NCBI GenBank assembly: GCA_002238805.1
Contig: MPNB01000039.1
Span: 1 to 32,338 of the forward strand
Direction of reading: 5' to 3'
Length of the DNA: 32,338 bases
Origin: Rhodothermaceae bacterium bin80
GTDB lineage: Bacteria; Bacteroidota; Rhodothermia; Rhodothermales; Bin80
Shown: positions 1 to 8,868 of the stretch, piece after piece
How the letters are laid out: each line of letters begins with the position of its first letter
Numbering within the stretch: the first letter of the stretch is position 1
Notes under the pieces: generated by a model
Databases searched by the model: none
The model's input: the letters and a program-made list of their open reading frames with translations, nothing else
Told to the model about the DNA's origin: nothing
Translations under genes and position numbers: made by a program

Positions 1-329
1 GGATGCGAGATTTCCTCGGGGATGGTCAAGTGGCGTTGATTGGGATTGTAATGGATGTCGTAGCCTTTGTCCAGGAGTCGCTTGACGGTGTCGTTGACCC
101 ACTTCTCAAAGGATTGATCCTGGAAAGGGAGGCCCCATTCACCTTTCAGTCGGGCCTCGACCTGACGCGTAAATTCCGTCCATTTCGCTTTGGGGAGGTC
201 AAAGTCGGGTCCGAGATTGAGGAGGGTAATGTTTCGGGGATTTCCGTTGATGCGTCGGGACTGTACGAGGGCGAAGCCACGGCCTTTTTGGCCGTTTTTG
301 CGGCGATGTGTTTGGGATCGGATGAACAT
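1..329 (-). CDS. IS1634-like transposase, N-terminal part (cut by window edge)
   Basis: The reverse strand opens with ATG at 329 and stays open to the window edge, giving about 109 residues with no stop. The protein begins MFIRSQTHRRKNG, then has LVQSRRINGNPRNITLLNLG and DFDLPKAKW. This MFIR...LV-S-R--G--R--TLLNLG layout is the usual N-terminus of IS1634-family (IS4-related, DDE) transposases. The catalytic DDE residues would lie further left, outside the window. The assignment comes from remembered family pattern, not a search. The gene points away from the restriction-modification genes, and its leader abuts the broken mod gene, which suggests this element did the breaking. Plus-strand frames over the same bases are shadows. 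Confidence 0.7.
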   Translation of the reverse strand, partial: MFIRSQTHRRKNGQKGRGFALVQSRRINGNPRNITLLNLGPDFDLPKAKWTEFTRQVEARLKGEWGLPFQDQSFEKWVNDTVKRLLDKGYDIHYNPNQRHLTIPEEISH

Positions 330-460
330 GATTGCGCGGGGTTGGGTGGAGTGCAGTGGTACCCTTGTGGTGCGGGGAGGTTCCCAACATAGCTACATTA
401 TGACTACATTGGGCTTTTTTCGCCAAAAACCCTGAATTCGGGCCCAAAAAGGACGAAATT

Positions 461-486
461 GGGCCGATTTGGGCTAAAATCGGCCC
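461..486. repeat. 10-bp perfect inverted repeat in IS leader
   Basis: GGGCCGATTT at 461-470 is mirrored by AAATCGGCCC at 477-486 around a 6-base loop. It could fold as a hairpin or be a transposase-binding site. Further GGGC/GGCC motifs sit at 409-414, 439-445, 471-474 and near 513, so it belongs to a motif-dense stretch. No function is assigned. Confidence 0.5.
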
Positions 487-546
487 TTTAGGAGGAAAAA
501 TACGGGGAAATTGGCCCCGAAATCAGTACCTTGTCAGGGGAAATGA

Positions 547-1908
547 CAAAGATGGGCTAAGGGCGCTTTCCTGTGGGATAATCTCCGCCGCAGAGGTGGC
601 AACTCTCGGCCGACCGACAGGCCGGGACAATGGTTCCCTTTGTATGTCCATCCTGCCACCAAGGAGGTAAGTGTCGATAGGGTTGCGGGCTCTCAGGAGA
701 TCTGGCCTATCGATCCGAAGGGAGAACGCCGGATTTGGCGTGTAAACCCAATTGGAGCTCGACGAGAGATCGCCGCGGGTGAAATTTCGGCAATCGAAAA
801 GGCTGGTCGATTGGAAATTGTCAAAAAGACTCGAATGCCCCGAGGCAAGAAGCCCAAGACACTATGGAATAGTTCGAAGTATTCGGCTACTACTCATGGG
901 ACCAAACTACTGATTGATGTTGTTGGACGACAGCGATTCAACTACCCGAAGTCGGTGTACTTGGTTGCCGACTGCTTACGGTACTGGTGCGATAAGGAAG
1001 ATCAGGTCCTCGACTATTTCGCTGGTTCCGGCACCACCGCCCACGCGGTCATCAACCTCAACCGGGAGGACGGTGGCGGCCGCCGCTTCGTCCTCGTCGA
1101 AATGGGCGACTATTTTGACACCGTGCTGTTGCCGCGCCTAAAGAAGGTCACCTTCACGCCGGAGTGGAAGGACGCCAAGCCCAAGCGTCTGGCGACCACC
1201 GAGGAAGCAGCGTACAGTCCTCGCATCGTAAAGGTGGTCCGTCTAGAATCCTACGAAGATGCGCTCAACAACCTAGAGATCCGGCGCACCGAGGAGCAGC
1301 AACTTCTGCTAGGTGCCTCCGAGGCGCAAGGCCCGGACGGCCTCAGGGAGCAGTACATTCTGCGCTACCTGCTTGATGTTGAGACGCGCGGCAGCCAATC
1401 GCTACTCAACGTGGAAGCCTTTACTGATCCCACTGCCTACAAGCTTAAGGTCAAGCGTCCCGGATCGGATGAGAGCCGCGCAATCAACGTTGATCTCTTG
1501 GAGACCTTCAATTGGTTGATCGGGCTCACGGTTCGGCACATCGCCGCGCCGCGGGCCTTCAGAACCGCGTTTGAACGCGACAGCGAGAAGCGCCTGCGTT
1601 TGAAAGGACGCCTCAGGCAAGAGGCGGACGGGCCGTACTGGTTCCGCACCGTGACCGGTACTACGCCAGACGCCCGCCGGACGCTTGTCATCTGGCGTAA
1701 GCTCAGCGGTGAGCCGGAGCGGGACAACTTGGTGCTCGACGAGTGGTTTACCAAGCAGGGCTACTCCGCCAGAGACGGCAAGTTCGATCTCATCTACGTC
1801 AATGGCGGCAATAATCTCGAAAACCTCAAGACCCCCGACGACCGGTGGAAGGTACGGCTCATTGAAGAGGATTTCCATCGCCTGATGTTCGACACGGAGG
1901 GGATATGA
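547..1908 (+). pseudogene. mod: Type III restriction-modification methyltransferase (Mod), 5'-truncated
   Basis: Mod of type III systems methylates adenine at the recognition site and supplies DNA recognition to the complex. Here only the C-terminal half remains. The open frame runs from a TGA at 544-546; coding-like sequence starts near 562 ([13 protein letters not shown]). A TTG at 640 is the best internal start and would give 422 aa. The SAM-binding motif [13 protein letters not shown] is present near residue 124 of that product. The catalytic DPPY motif and the first part of the target-recognition region, which precede FxGxG in this beta-class architecture, are absent. Full-length relatives are usually roughly 200-400 residues longer, so the 5' part is lost or lies beyond the IS. 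It overlaps res by ATGA. Without DPPY it should be catalytically dead. The family call is firm; inactivation is inferred. Confidence 0.8.
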
Positions 1909-4900
1909 TCACGAAGAGGAAGGGGAGAATGCCCCGCAAGAGGGCGCAGGTGCCGTTCGCTCACAAGCTAGTGCTCAATCAGTGGCTGCTATCGCTGTTT
2001 AATGTGAAGCGGTTTGAAGAGCTAGCCGAGCACTTGCGTGACGAGGCTCTAGAAGGGCCGGACGAGAACAACATCCACCACTTTCATCATGAGCTTACGG
2101 TAGGACGCTTCAACCTGAAGCAACTCTCTACTGAACTGCTGCTGGAGTACGACCAGAACATCGTCAAGCATACGCAGCGCCTAAACGAACGGCGTATTAC
2201 CCGCGGCGAAGATCCGATCGTCTGGAAGTATTTCCAGTATCTGACGCTACTCTTCACCGAGATCTATCTGGACCGCTACTTTCGCGATCCCGATGCACTG
2301 CTCGTGGAACTGAATGTTCACGTGGAAAACTACAATGCGGACAAACCCGAGGCCGACCGGATCGTCGCGTTTGACGAGTCTGCAGAGGCATGGCCACAGC
2401 TCAACAAGCTCGCGTTCTGGATGGCGACCGGCAGCGGAAAAACACTGCTGATGCACGTCAACATTTTGCAGTATCAGGAGGCCTTGGTCCGGCATGATAG
2501 GCGTCGTGAGTTGAATCGCATTCTCCTTCTGACACCTAACGAAGGGCTCTCGCAGCAACATCTGCGTGAGTTCGCAGCGGCGGGCATAGATGCGGAACTG
2601 TTTAGCAAGGATGGGCGCGGGTTGTTCAGCGGTCAGGCGGTCGACATCTTGGAGGTGACCCGGCTGCGCGATGAGATGGGCGACAAAACCGTGGCCGTCG
2701 AGGCCTTTGAGGGAAACAACTTGGTGCTCGTGGATGAGGGGCATCGCGGAACAAGCGCGGGGAAAGGTGGCGCATGGATGGGCTATCGCAACGCTCTTTG
2801 CGAGAGGGGTTTCTCCTTCGAGTACTCGGCGACCTTCGGGCAGGCAATCAAAGGTAATTTGGACCTCACCAACCTGTATGCCAAGAGTACGCTGTGCGAC
2901 TACTCGTATCGCTACTTCTATGCCGACGGCTTCGGCAAGGACTATCAGATTCTCAACCTTGATCAGGGCACACAACAAAACCACTTGGAGCTGTACCTCG
3001 TAGCCTGTCTCCTCTCGTTCTTCCAGCAGCAACGGCTCTACCGCGAGAACGAGAGCGCCTTCCGGCCGTTCAACATTGAGAATCCTCTATGGATCTTCGT
3101 CGGTGGGAGAGTGACGAAGACGCTCGCCATGAGGGATGCGTCCGATATCGTCGAGATATTACGGTTTTTTGCCCGCTACGTGTCTGACCGAGCCGGAAGC
3201 ATCCAGCGTATTGAGCGGGTGCTCAATGAGGGCCTTGTCACCTCGACGGGCCGAAACCTGTTCTACAAGCGTTTCCCGTATCTCAATACGTGCGGCCTCC
3301 CGGCGGCCCAGGTCTTAGATGAGACACTCAGGACGATATTCAACGCCCCTGGTGGCGGTCAGCTCTACATCGAGAACCTGAAGGGTGTGCCCGGCGAGGT
3401 GGCGCTGAGATTGGGCGCCGAGAACGAAGCCTTCGGCGTGATCAACGTGGGCGACGACGCGAAACTTGTAAAACTGTGCGCCAAGAACAACCTAGCCACA
3501 GGTGAACGGGAATTCGCGGAATCGCTTTTTCACGAACTGAATGAACCGCATTCGAAAGTGAATATCCTGATCGGCTCAAAGAAATTCACCGAGGGTTGGA
3601 GTAGTTGGCGCGTTTCGACGATGGGTCTGATGAACGTGGGCAAAGGGGAGGGCGCGCAGATTATCCAGCTCTTCGGACGTGGAGTACGACTCAAGGGTTA
3701 CAACACTAGCCTCAAGCGCAGCGGCAAGGCGCAGCTCTCGGAAGGGATCAAGCGTCCCCGAGACATCAGCGTACTGGAGACCCTCGGCATCTTCGGCATT
3801 AACGCCGATTACATGGCGCAATTCCGGGATTTTCTCAACGACGAAGGACTCCCCACCAACGACAATCGCACTGAGTTTCTGTTGCCGGTAATCGAGAACC
3901 TCGGAAAACAGAAGCTCAAGACGATTCGGCTCAAGAAGACGATCAACGGCGTAAGCACAGAGTTCGGTGATGGGTTCCGGAAGATCGCACGCGTTCCAAC
4001 CGTCGCGCCACCGGACCCAACCGCTGATCCGGGTACTGTACGCTTCCATAAGAACCCAGTGCGGCTCAATTGGTATCCGAAGATCCAGGCGATGAAGTCG
4101 GGTGGCCTCATTGAGGGTGATGCCGATGCAGCACCGAATGAGACTCCTCTTGGTGCCCGCCATAGAGCCTTCTTGGACTACGACCGCCTCTACTTCGAGC
4201 TCGAACGATTCAAGGCGGAGCGAGGTTGGTACAACTTGAACATTACGCGGCCAGCCATCGAAGCGCTGCTCGCTGACCAGAGCTGGTATCGTCTCCAGAT
4301 TCCCCTGCAGGAAATGATCGGGGATTCCTACGAGAAGGTGCGCCTGTGGGAGGAGATCGCGCTGGCCCTGCTCAAGAAGTACACCGAGCGCTACTACACC
4401 TTCCGCAAGCGCGAGTGGGAACTTCCGCACCTCGAATACCGCATCCTGGAAGGCACCGATCCCAATCTCTTGGGCATGAGGGAATCACTCGACGACGAAG
4501 GCTACTACCGCATCCTGATCGACCGGTCACAGGTGGAGATCGTTGCGAAGCTCGAGGAACTCAAGGCGGCCATCCAGAAAGGAAAATTGAAACCTTGGAC
4601 TTTTCAAGGGTTGGAGGCTATCTGGTTTGGAAACCACCTGTACCAGCCTTTGCTTAGCTTGGACACGAAGGTGGTCGAGATCAGTCCCGCACCACTGAAC
4701 AAGGGCGAGCGCCTTTTCGTCAAGGATCTCAAGGCCTTCTATGAAGAGAATATGGATTTCTTCGAAGACCGTGAACTCTATCTACTGCGAAACCTCAGCA
4801 GGGGACGCGGGGTGGGATTCTTCGAGGCCGGCAACTTCCATCCCGACTTTATCTTGTGGCTGCTCGCGGATGGTCGCCAGCAGGTCATCTTTGTTGATCC

Positions 4901-5144
4901 AAAGGGAATTTGGAACCTCGGACCGAACGATCCCAAAATCCAGTTCCACGACACCATCAAGGAAATCGAACACCGCCTCGGCGACCCAGACATGTCCCTA
5001 CGGTCCTTCATCGTATCGAACACTCCGTCAGCCGAAATGTGCGGGCATTGGGGTATGGAGAAGAGCGAGATGGAGGAGCGAAACGTACTATTTCAGGAGG
5101 AGGACGCGGACAGTTACATAAGGAGAATACTGTGCGGAATTTAG
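1905..5144 (+). CDS. res: Type III restriction endonuclease subunit (Res), SF2 helicase-nuclease
   Basis: A 1079-aa cytoplasmic ATP-dependent helicase/endonuclease that partners Mod to cut unmodified DNA. Superfamily 2 motifs are clear: Walker A ATGSGKT at 174-180, Walker B DEGH at 277-280, SAT at 308-310, and motif [10 protein letters not shown] at 588-595. Near the C-terminus a PD-(D/E)xK nuclease site is visible as HPDF (D981) followed by DPKG (D998, K1000), the position expected for type III Res. The ATG at 1905 overlaps the mod stop (ATGA), the usual mod-res arrangement and a sign of translational coupling. The frame is intact, with no internal stop. Type III Res enzymes depend on Mod for DNA binding, so with mod broken this subunit is probably idle unless another Mod exists. 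No terminator is evident in the 190 bases after it. Confidence 0.93.
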   Translation: MITKRKGRMPRKRAQVPFAHKLVLNQWLLSLFNVKRFEELAEHLRDEALEGPDENNIHHFHHELTVGRFNLKQLSTELLLEYDQNIVKHTQRLNERRITRGEDPIVWKYFQYLTLLFTEIYLDRYFRDPDALLVELNVHVENYNADKPEADRIVAFDESAEAWPQLNKLAFWMATGSGKTLLMHVNILQYQEALVRHDRRRELNRILLLTPNEGLSQQHLREFAAAGIDAELFSKDGRGLFSGQAVDILEVTRLRDEMGDKTVAVEAFEGNNLVLVDEGHRGTSAGKGGAWMGYRNALCERGFSFEYSATFGQAIKGNLDLTNLYAKSTLCDYSYRYFYADGFGKDYQILNLDQGTQQNHLELYLVACLLSFFQQQRLYRENESAFRPFNIENPLWIFVGGRVTKTLAMRDASDIVEILRFFARYVSDRAGSIQRIERVLNEGLVTSTGRNLFYKRFPYLNTCGLPAAQVLDETLRTIFNAPGGGQLYIENLKGVPGEVALRLGAENEAFGVINVGDDAKLVKLCAKNNLATGEREFAESLFHELNEPHSKVNILIGSKKFTEGWSSWRVSTMGLMNVGKGEGAQIIQLFGRGVRLKGYNTSLKRSGKAQLSEGIKRPRDISVLETLGIFGINADYMAQFRDFLNDEGLPTNDNRTEFLLPVIENLGKQKLKTIRLKKTINGVSTEFGDGFRKIARVPTVAPPDPTADPGTVRFHKNPVRLNWYPKIQAMKSGGLIEGDADAAPNETPLGARHRAFLDYDRLYFELERFKAERGWYNLNITRPAIEALLADQSWYRLQIPLQEMIGDSYEKVRLWEEIALALLKKYTERYYTFRKREWELPHLEYRILEGTDPNLLGMRESLDDEGYYRILIDRSQVEIVAKLEELKAAIQKGKLKPWTFQGLEAIWFGNHLYQPLLSLDTKVVEISPAPLNKGERLFVKDLKAFYEENMDFFEDRELYLLRNLSRGRGVGFFEAGNFHPDFILWLLADGRQQVIFVDPKGIWNLGPNDPKIQFHDTIKEIEHRLGDPDMSLRSFIVSNTPSAEMCGHWGMEKSEMEERNVLFQEEDADSYIRRILCGI

Positions 5145-5334
5145 CGGAATCCAGAGCGTGGACATCAAGCTTGTCCTTTGCAGCGCTCCCTACCCCCGCC
5201 CGGGCGACGCGAGGTCTAGGTTCGCATTCCCCCCTGTAGCCGTCGAGATCTCACAAGCGGCGCCGGGTCACCATTCATGCCCGTAGTAGCGGTCACAAAT
5301 ACCAGGTAATCTGCCATGCTATGATATTTTCAGA

Positions 5335-7635
5335 TTAAATATCCACGTTCCGCTTTTTAAGAATGAACAGGCCCTCGTTGCCGCTCGTAACGATCAGTGT
5401 ACCACTCTTGAAATAAGGATAGTTACTCCAGGATGAGGATCCTGGACCTGGCTCAAAAAACCCAATCTCCGTTGGAGATTCCGGATTTGTGATATCGAGA
5501 ATACGCAGACCTGCACCATAGTTGGACTGATACATCAGATTGTCTCTGATGTAAAGGTTGTGATCTGTGTCTGGCGTACTTGCAATATATTCAGCTACCA
5601 GAACTGGATCATCCAGGTCGGAAACATCCCAGACAAGCGTCCGCGTGCCTTCTACCAACCCCCTCGGCTCATCCCCTTCATCATTCATGTAGAAGTATCG
5701 GTGATCCTCGGTTAGCCACCCTTGGTGCGTGTAAGCCACGTTAGGGTAGGAAGCTACAGAAATAGCTACTGGGTTTTCCTTGTCCGTCACGTCCGCGATG
5801 CTCAGGGCCGTTTCATTGGATCCGAGACAAATTTCTTTACCATTATAGGTTAAATCTGGACCAGCATACACCACGCATTGAGCATCGTGAGAATAACCTG
5901 TCTTGCGCCTACCAGTATTTGGGTCAGCAAAACAACCGGCAAAGGAAACATTAGGGGGATCACGCAAGTCAAGCATGTGCAAGCCGCCGCCACAGGTTTC
6001 TCCCCCTCCACTGGCACCAACCACGAAGCCAAATCCCGTTCCTTCGTTAATGACAATGTTGTGTGCACTTGCAATCCCTGCGTAGTGTGCTGTTTCTGTA
6101 AACGTCACCGGCTCACCCTCAACCTCACGCAACTGGTTCAAGTCAAGAACCTGTACACCATGTTGCCCCGCACCATCAGCGACTATAAAGGCGTGGTCGG
6201 CATATACTTTGATATCTCGCCATACATTTGCAACGGAGCCCGCTGTCATCGGCAGGTCTCCGACATATCGTGGCATTTCCGGATCGGTTACATCCACAAA
6301 AGAGGTGCCGTCATTACGCCCCACTAGAGCATATTCCCGGTCGGTTTGCGGGTCGGTCCATCCCCAGATATCGTTCAATCTGGAACCCCGTTGTCCGCCC
6401 ATCTGAGGCAGTGGCAGGAACGATGTAAGATCGACATCCTGGCACGACCATCTTGATGCTTTGCCCTCTGCACAGCGCACCTCTTCCCCCGTGATCGCTT
6501 CGTAACCTTTGACTTCGTTAATAAGCGTGGCAACTGCAGACCATCCATCTTCACTCCGATTCATAAGTACGGCCCCTCCTGCTCTGGAGTCCATGCGAAC
6601 GGCCCCCACGACAGCATGATCTCCATAAAGTGCCAGACTGCTGCCAAACGCGCTACGGCCAATTTCTTCGTTAGGCAGCAGCTTCATCGCACCTGTCCAA
6701 CCCTCGTCGCCGGACATAAACCGATACACAACGCCTCTGCCCCGTCCACTACGACTGTCGCCCACCCAGATTTCATTGCCACTGGCTGTCAGGGAGGCTC
6801 CAAACTGGGATCCCCGTTGTACATCGAATGGGGCAAGTTGACCGCGCATGCGCAGCTGATTGGACTCAGAATCCCATTCGTACTCTAGAACCAAATTCTG
6901 CGTGGGGGCAGATACGTACACCCGTCCCTGATGCACCATTACTGCACTGCCCATCCGGCTTCTCTCGGTCAGAAAATCAGGCGCCAACTTGCTGATCTGT
7001 GACCAACCTTCTGCTCCGCGCATAAATACATGTGCAGCACCCATATTCTCCATTTGTGCAGGTGAGCCAACGACCGCAAGGTTGCCCTCAATTGCCAGTA
7101 CGTATCCAAAGCCATCGCCCTCAGTGATATCTTCAACTGGCAACATGCCGGTTTCCGAAAGTGTACCGTCAGGATTTTTCGTGAAAACATAAACTGCCCC
7201 TGCCGATTCCGATCGGCCCTGCGCCCCTATCAAAACCACATCCCCATCCGCCGCGATCGAAGAACCAAACTGGTCGTCAGGCGAGGCATCTGATGCAGTA
7301 AGGCGGGCAACCTGTTGCCACGCGCCATCATATTCGAATACGTAGACGGCCCCGCGTGCTTCATCGGCATCAATCGCTCCGATCAATAAAGTCTCTCCGT
7401 CAGCTACAATCGTGCGGCCAAACCGCTCTAGCTCTTCATTCACCGACAATATGGTCGGCTCTCCCTCAAGGTTATCTAGCGCGTAGACATAGACCTCTCC
7501 GGGAAACGCCATATTTCCGGTTTCTCCGACAAATACGTGTTGCTCTGTCATCGCCAGCGCTCCGCCGAAAGACTGAGCTTGTGCGCCGGTCGTGATCAGC
7601 AAGCCAGCAGCTATAAGAAGTAGTAGTTGTTTCAT
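5335..7635 (-). CDS. Secreted FG-GAP propeller / choice-of-anchor-B protein
   Basis: A 766-aa exported protein. Residues 1-21 form a signal peptide (MKQLLLLIAAGLL...AQA). Seven FG-GAP-like units follow, with their FG/MG turn at about residues 23, 72, 123, 176, 228, 278 and 330. Spacing is about 51 residues, each carrying an ADG..LLIGA-type strand, as for one seven-bladed beta-propeller. From about 375 to the end the sequence matches the choice-of-anchor-B type (LVIVD-like repeats such as TSFVDVTDPEMP and LRILDITNPESP). The C-terminus ends KKRNVDI with no visible sorting signal, lipobox or membrane anchor. Function is unknown; family members are extracytoplasmic and may bind ligands or metal. 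ATG 7635 is preferred over an in-frame TTG at 7647. It is divergent from the next operon. Confidence 0.8.
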   Translation of the reverse strand: MKQLLLLIAAGLLITTGAQAQSFGGALAMTEQHVFVGETGNMAFPGEVYVYALDNLEGEPTILSVNEELERFGRTIVADGETLLIGAIDADEARGAVYVFEYDGAWQQVARLTASDASPDDQFGSSIAADGDVVLIGAQGRSESAGAVYVFTKNPDGTLSETGMLPVEDITEGDGFGYVLAIEGNLAVVGSPAQMENMGAAHVFMRGAEGWSQISKLAPDFLTERSRMGSAVMVHQGRVYVSAPTQNLVLEYEWDSESNQLRMRGQLAPFDVQRGSQFGASLTASGNEIWVGDSRSGRGRGVVYRFMSGDEGWTGAMKLLPNEEIGRSAFGSSLALYGDHAVVGAVRMDSRAGGAVLMNRSEDGWSAVATLINEVKGYEAITGEEVRCAEGKASRWSCQDVDLTSFLPLPQMGGQRGSRLNDIWGWTDPQTDREYALVGRNDGTSFVDVTDPEMPRYVGDLPMTAGSVANVWRDIKVYADHAFIVADGAGQHGVQVLDLNQLREVEGEPVTFTETAHYAGIASAHNIVINEGTGFGFVVGASGGGETCGGGLHMLDLRDPPNVSFAGCFADPNTGRRKTGYSHDAQCVVYAGPDLTYNGKEICLGSNETALSIADVTDKENPVAISVASYPNVAYTHQGWLTEDHRYFYMNDEGDEPRGLVEGTRTLVWDVSDLDDPVLVAEYIASTPDTDHNLYIRDNLMYQSNYGAGLRILDITNPESPTEIGFFEPGPGSSSWSNYPYFKSGTLIVTSGNEGLFILKKRNVDI

Positions 7636-7662
7636 TGATTTTGTCAAATTTCCCTAGAATAC

Positions 7663-7670
7663 CCAAGATA
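7663..7670 (-). promoter_or_regulatory. Possible -7 element (TATCTTGG) for the propeller gene
   Basis: Minus-strand TATCTTGG lies 28 bases upstream of ATG 7635 and is identical to the proposed -7 element of mraZ. No TTTG sits at the expected distance upstream, so this is only a weak candidate based on the Bacteroidota TAnnTTTG consensus. Confidence 0.22.
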
Positions 7671-7687
7671 CTGTACATGCTGCATAC

Positions 7688-8128
7688 ATGTCGGACTTAT
7701 TTGCAGGAACAAGGATCGCATCCTTTTGTTGGCGGGAGCGTCTTGGATCGTGTGTGCCCGTGGCGAATATTTTTGAACCAGATCAGGATGCTGTCGCCCG
7801 AGGGTGGCCTGCCCTGAGAGCTTGGCTCGACAAGGTGCTTGGCTGTGGAGATGACCTTGAGGGGGTCCTTTTCTTGGTCGGCTTGCAGGAATTGCACCGG
7901 GAGTTTACACCTGACTTGGATAAAGCCTCAAAACAGCGTATCATCAATGAAGGCACATACTGCGTGTTGGAGAGTCTGGGATGTTTCGAGAGGATCGGCC
8001 AAGAGGCAGATGGTTACTGGATCTGGGAACCTCACGAAGACTTTCCCGACAATCTGAGTTCTTCTCGACAAGAGTTGCTGCTGCGCGCAGGTATTCTCCG
8101 CTATTTTGACCGTTACTTGAACCCATGA
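7688..8128 (+). CDS. Conserved-looking hypothetical protein, 146 aa
   Basis: I do not recognise the family. The product is a soluble, acidic, mostly helical-looking protein with no signal peptide or membrane segment. Landmarks are WPALRAWLDKVLG, LFLVGLQELHREF, INEGTYCVLESLG and a C-terminal LLLRAGILRYFDRYL. The ATG at 7688 gives an odd cysteine-containing N-terminus. GTG codons at 7754 or 7760 (start of VANIFEPDQDAV) may be the real start and would give about 122 aa. Its TGA overlaps the ATG of the cyclophilin gene (ATGA), so it is probably translated in one operon with the cyclophilin and lysS. That coupling and the coding-like composition argue it is real. Nothing in it identifies a reaction. 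Confidence 0.6.
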   Translation: MSDLFAGTRIASFCWRERLGSCVPVANIFEPDQDAVARGWPALRAWLDKVLGCGDDLEGVLFLVGLQELHREFTPDLDKASKQRIINEGTYCVLESLGCFERIGQEADGYWIWEPHEDFPDNLSSSRQELLLRAGILRYFDRYLNP

Positions 8129-8868
8129 GACCCGTTGAACTTTTTTCCTGCTTCACCCTGTTACTAATTACTGTGATGCTTACCAGTGGATGCGCAATGC
8201 AGGCCACCCCCGACCTGTCTGCAACAAATTTTTTCGAGATATCTACCCCCATGGGGGAGATGGTCATTGAACTCTACGACGATACACCTGTCCACAGAGA
8301 TAACTTCAAAAAACTCGTGAACGAAGGTTTTTTTGACGGTACCACCTTTCATCGTGTGATCGGTGGATTCATGATTCAAGGTGGAGATCCGAATTCGAAG
8401 GATGATAATCCGAACAATGACGGCATGGGAGATCCTGGTTACACAATCCCCGCCGAAATAGTCCCCGGACGCTACCATAAACGCGGTGCACTCGCGACAG
8501 CACGCGCAAGCGACAATATGAATCCCAACAGGGAGTCCAACGGCAGTCAGTTTTATATCGTGCATGGTAGTATTTATCCAGGAGAATTCCTAGATCAGGT
8601 ACAGAATCGATTGCAGCAAATGATCCCTGACTCAACATTTGAATACTCGAGTGAGGCAAGGTCTACCTATACAACTGAAGGTGGTGCTCCGATGCTGGAC
8701 GGTATGTACACGGTTTTCGGTGAACTGGTCGAGGGTTATGATGTACTGGATCGGATCACGCGGGTACTGACGCCCTCCAAAGCCGGTCAGCGCGGAAACC
8801 CTAACGGTGACAGACCTATGTTAGACATCACCATGGAGGTCCGTCCATTAACAGACTATGCAAAATAG
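8125..8868 (+). CDS. Peptidyl-prolyl cis-trans isomerase, cyclophilin type, lipoprotein
   Basis: Catalyses proline isomerisation during folding of envelope proteins. The N-terminus has a hydrophobic stretch ending in the lipobox LTSGC (Cys23), so it should be an exported, lipid-anchored periplasmic protein of 247 aa. Cyclophilin active-site residues align with human CypA R55/F60/Q63 as R77, F82 and Q85 in FHRVIGGFMIQGGD; NGSQFYIV supplies Q142 and F143. The tryptophan that contacts cyclosporin in CypA is absent (GGAPMLDGMYTVFG), as in many bacterial forms. An insert of about 30 residues (QVQNRLQQMIP...) precedes that block; similar helical inserts occur in Bacteroidota cyclophilins. It overlaps the upstream unknown gene by 4 bases and lysS by 11 bases. 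Confidence 0.92.
   Translation: MRPVELFSCFTLLLITVMLTSGCAMQATPDLSATNFFEISTPMGEMVIELYDDTPVHRDNFKKLVNEGFFDGTTFHRVIGGFMIQGGDPNSKDDNPNNDGMGDPGYTIPAEIVPGRYHKRGALATARASDNMNPNRESNGSQFYIVHGSIYPGEFLDQVQNRLQQMIPDSTFEYSSEARSTYTTEGGAPMLDGMYTVFGELVEGYDVLDRITRVLTPSKAGQRGNPNGDRPMLDITMEVRPLTDYAK

Larger units (their letters stand above)
1..546 (-). mobile_element. Partial insertion sequence, 5' end of element and leader
   Basis: This is the transposase start plus about 215 bases of non-coding leader up to the point where mod homology resumes, after the in-frame TGA at 544-546. The exact terminus is not resolved. One candidate is the interrupted palindrome TTGTCA/TGACAA at 531-536 and 544-549. The leader is rich in GGGC/GGCC motifs next to T or A runs. 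The other end of the element, and any target duplication, are outside the window. Confidence 0.5.

Noticed and set aside
3-435. Plus-strand frames at the left edge (up to 129 codons).
   Set aside because: The minus-strand frame over the same bases reads as a transposase N-terminus, which explains the open plus frames as shadows.
3576-4430. A 284-codon minus-strand frame opposite res.
   Set aside because: It lies wholly antisense to a res gene with all motifs intact; no start context or domain.
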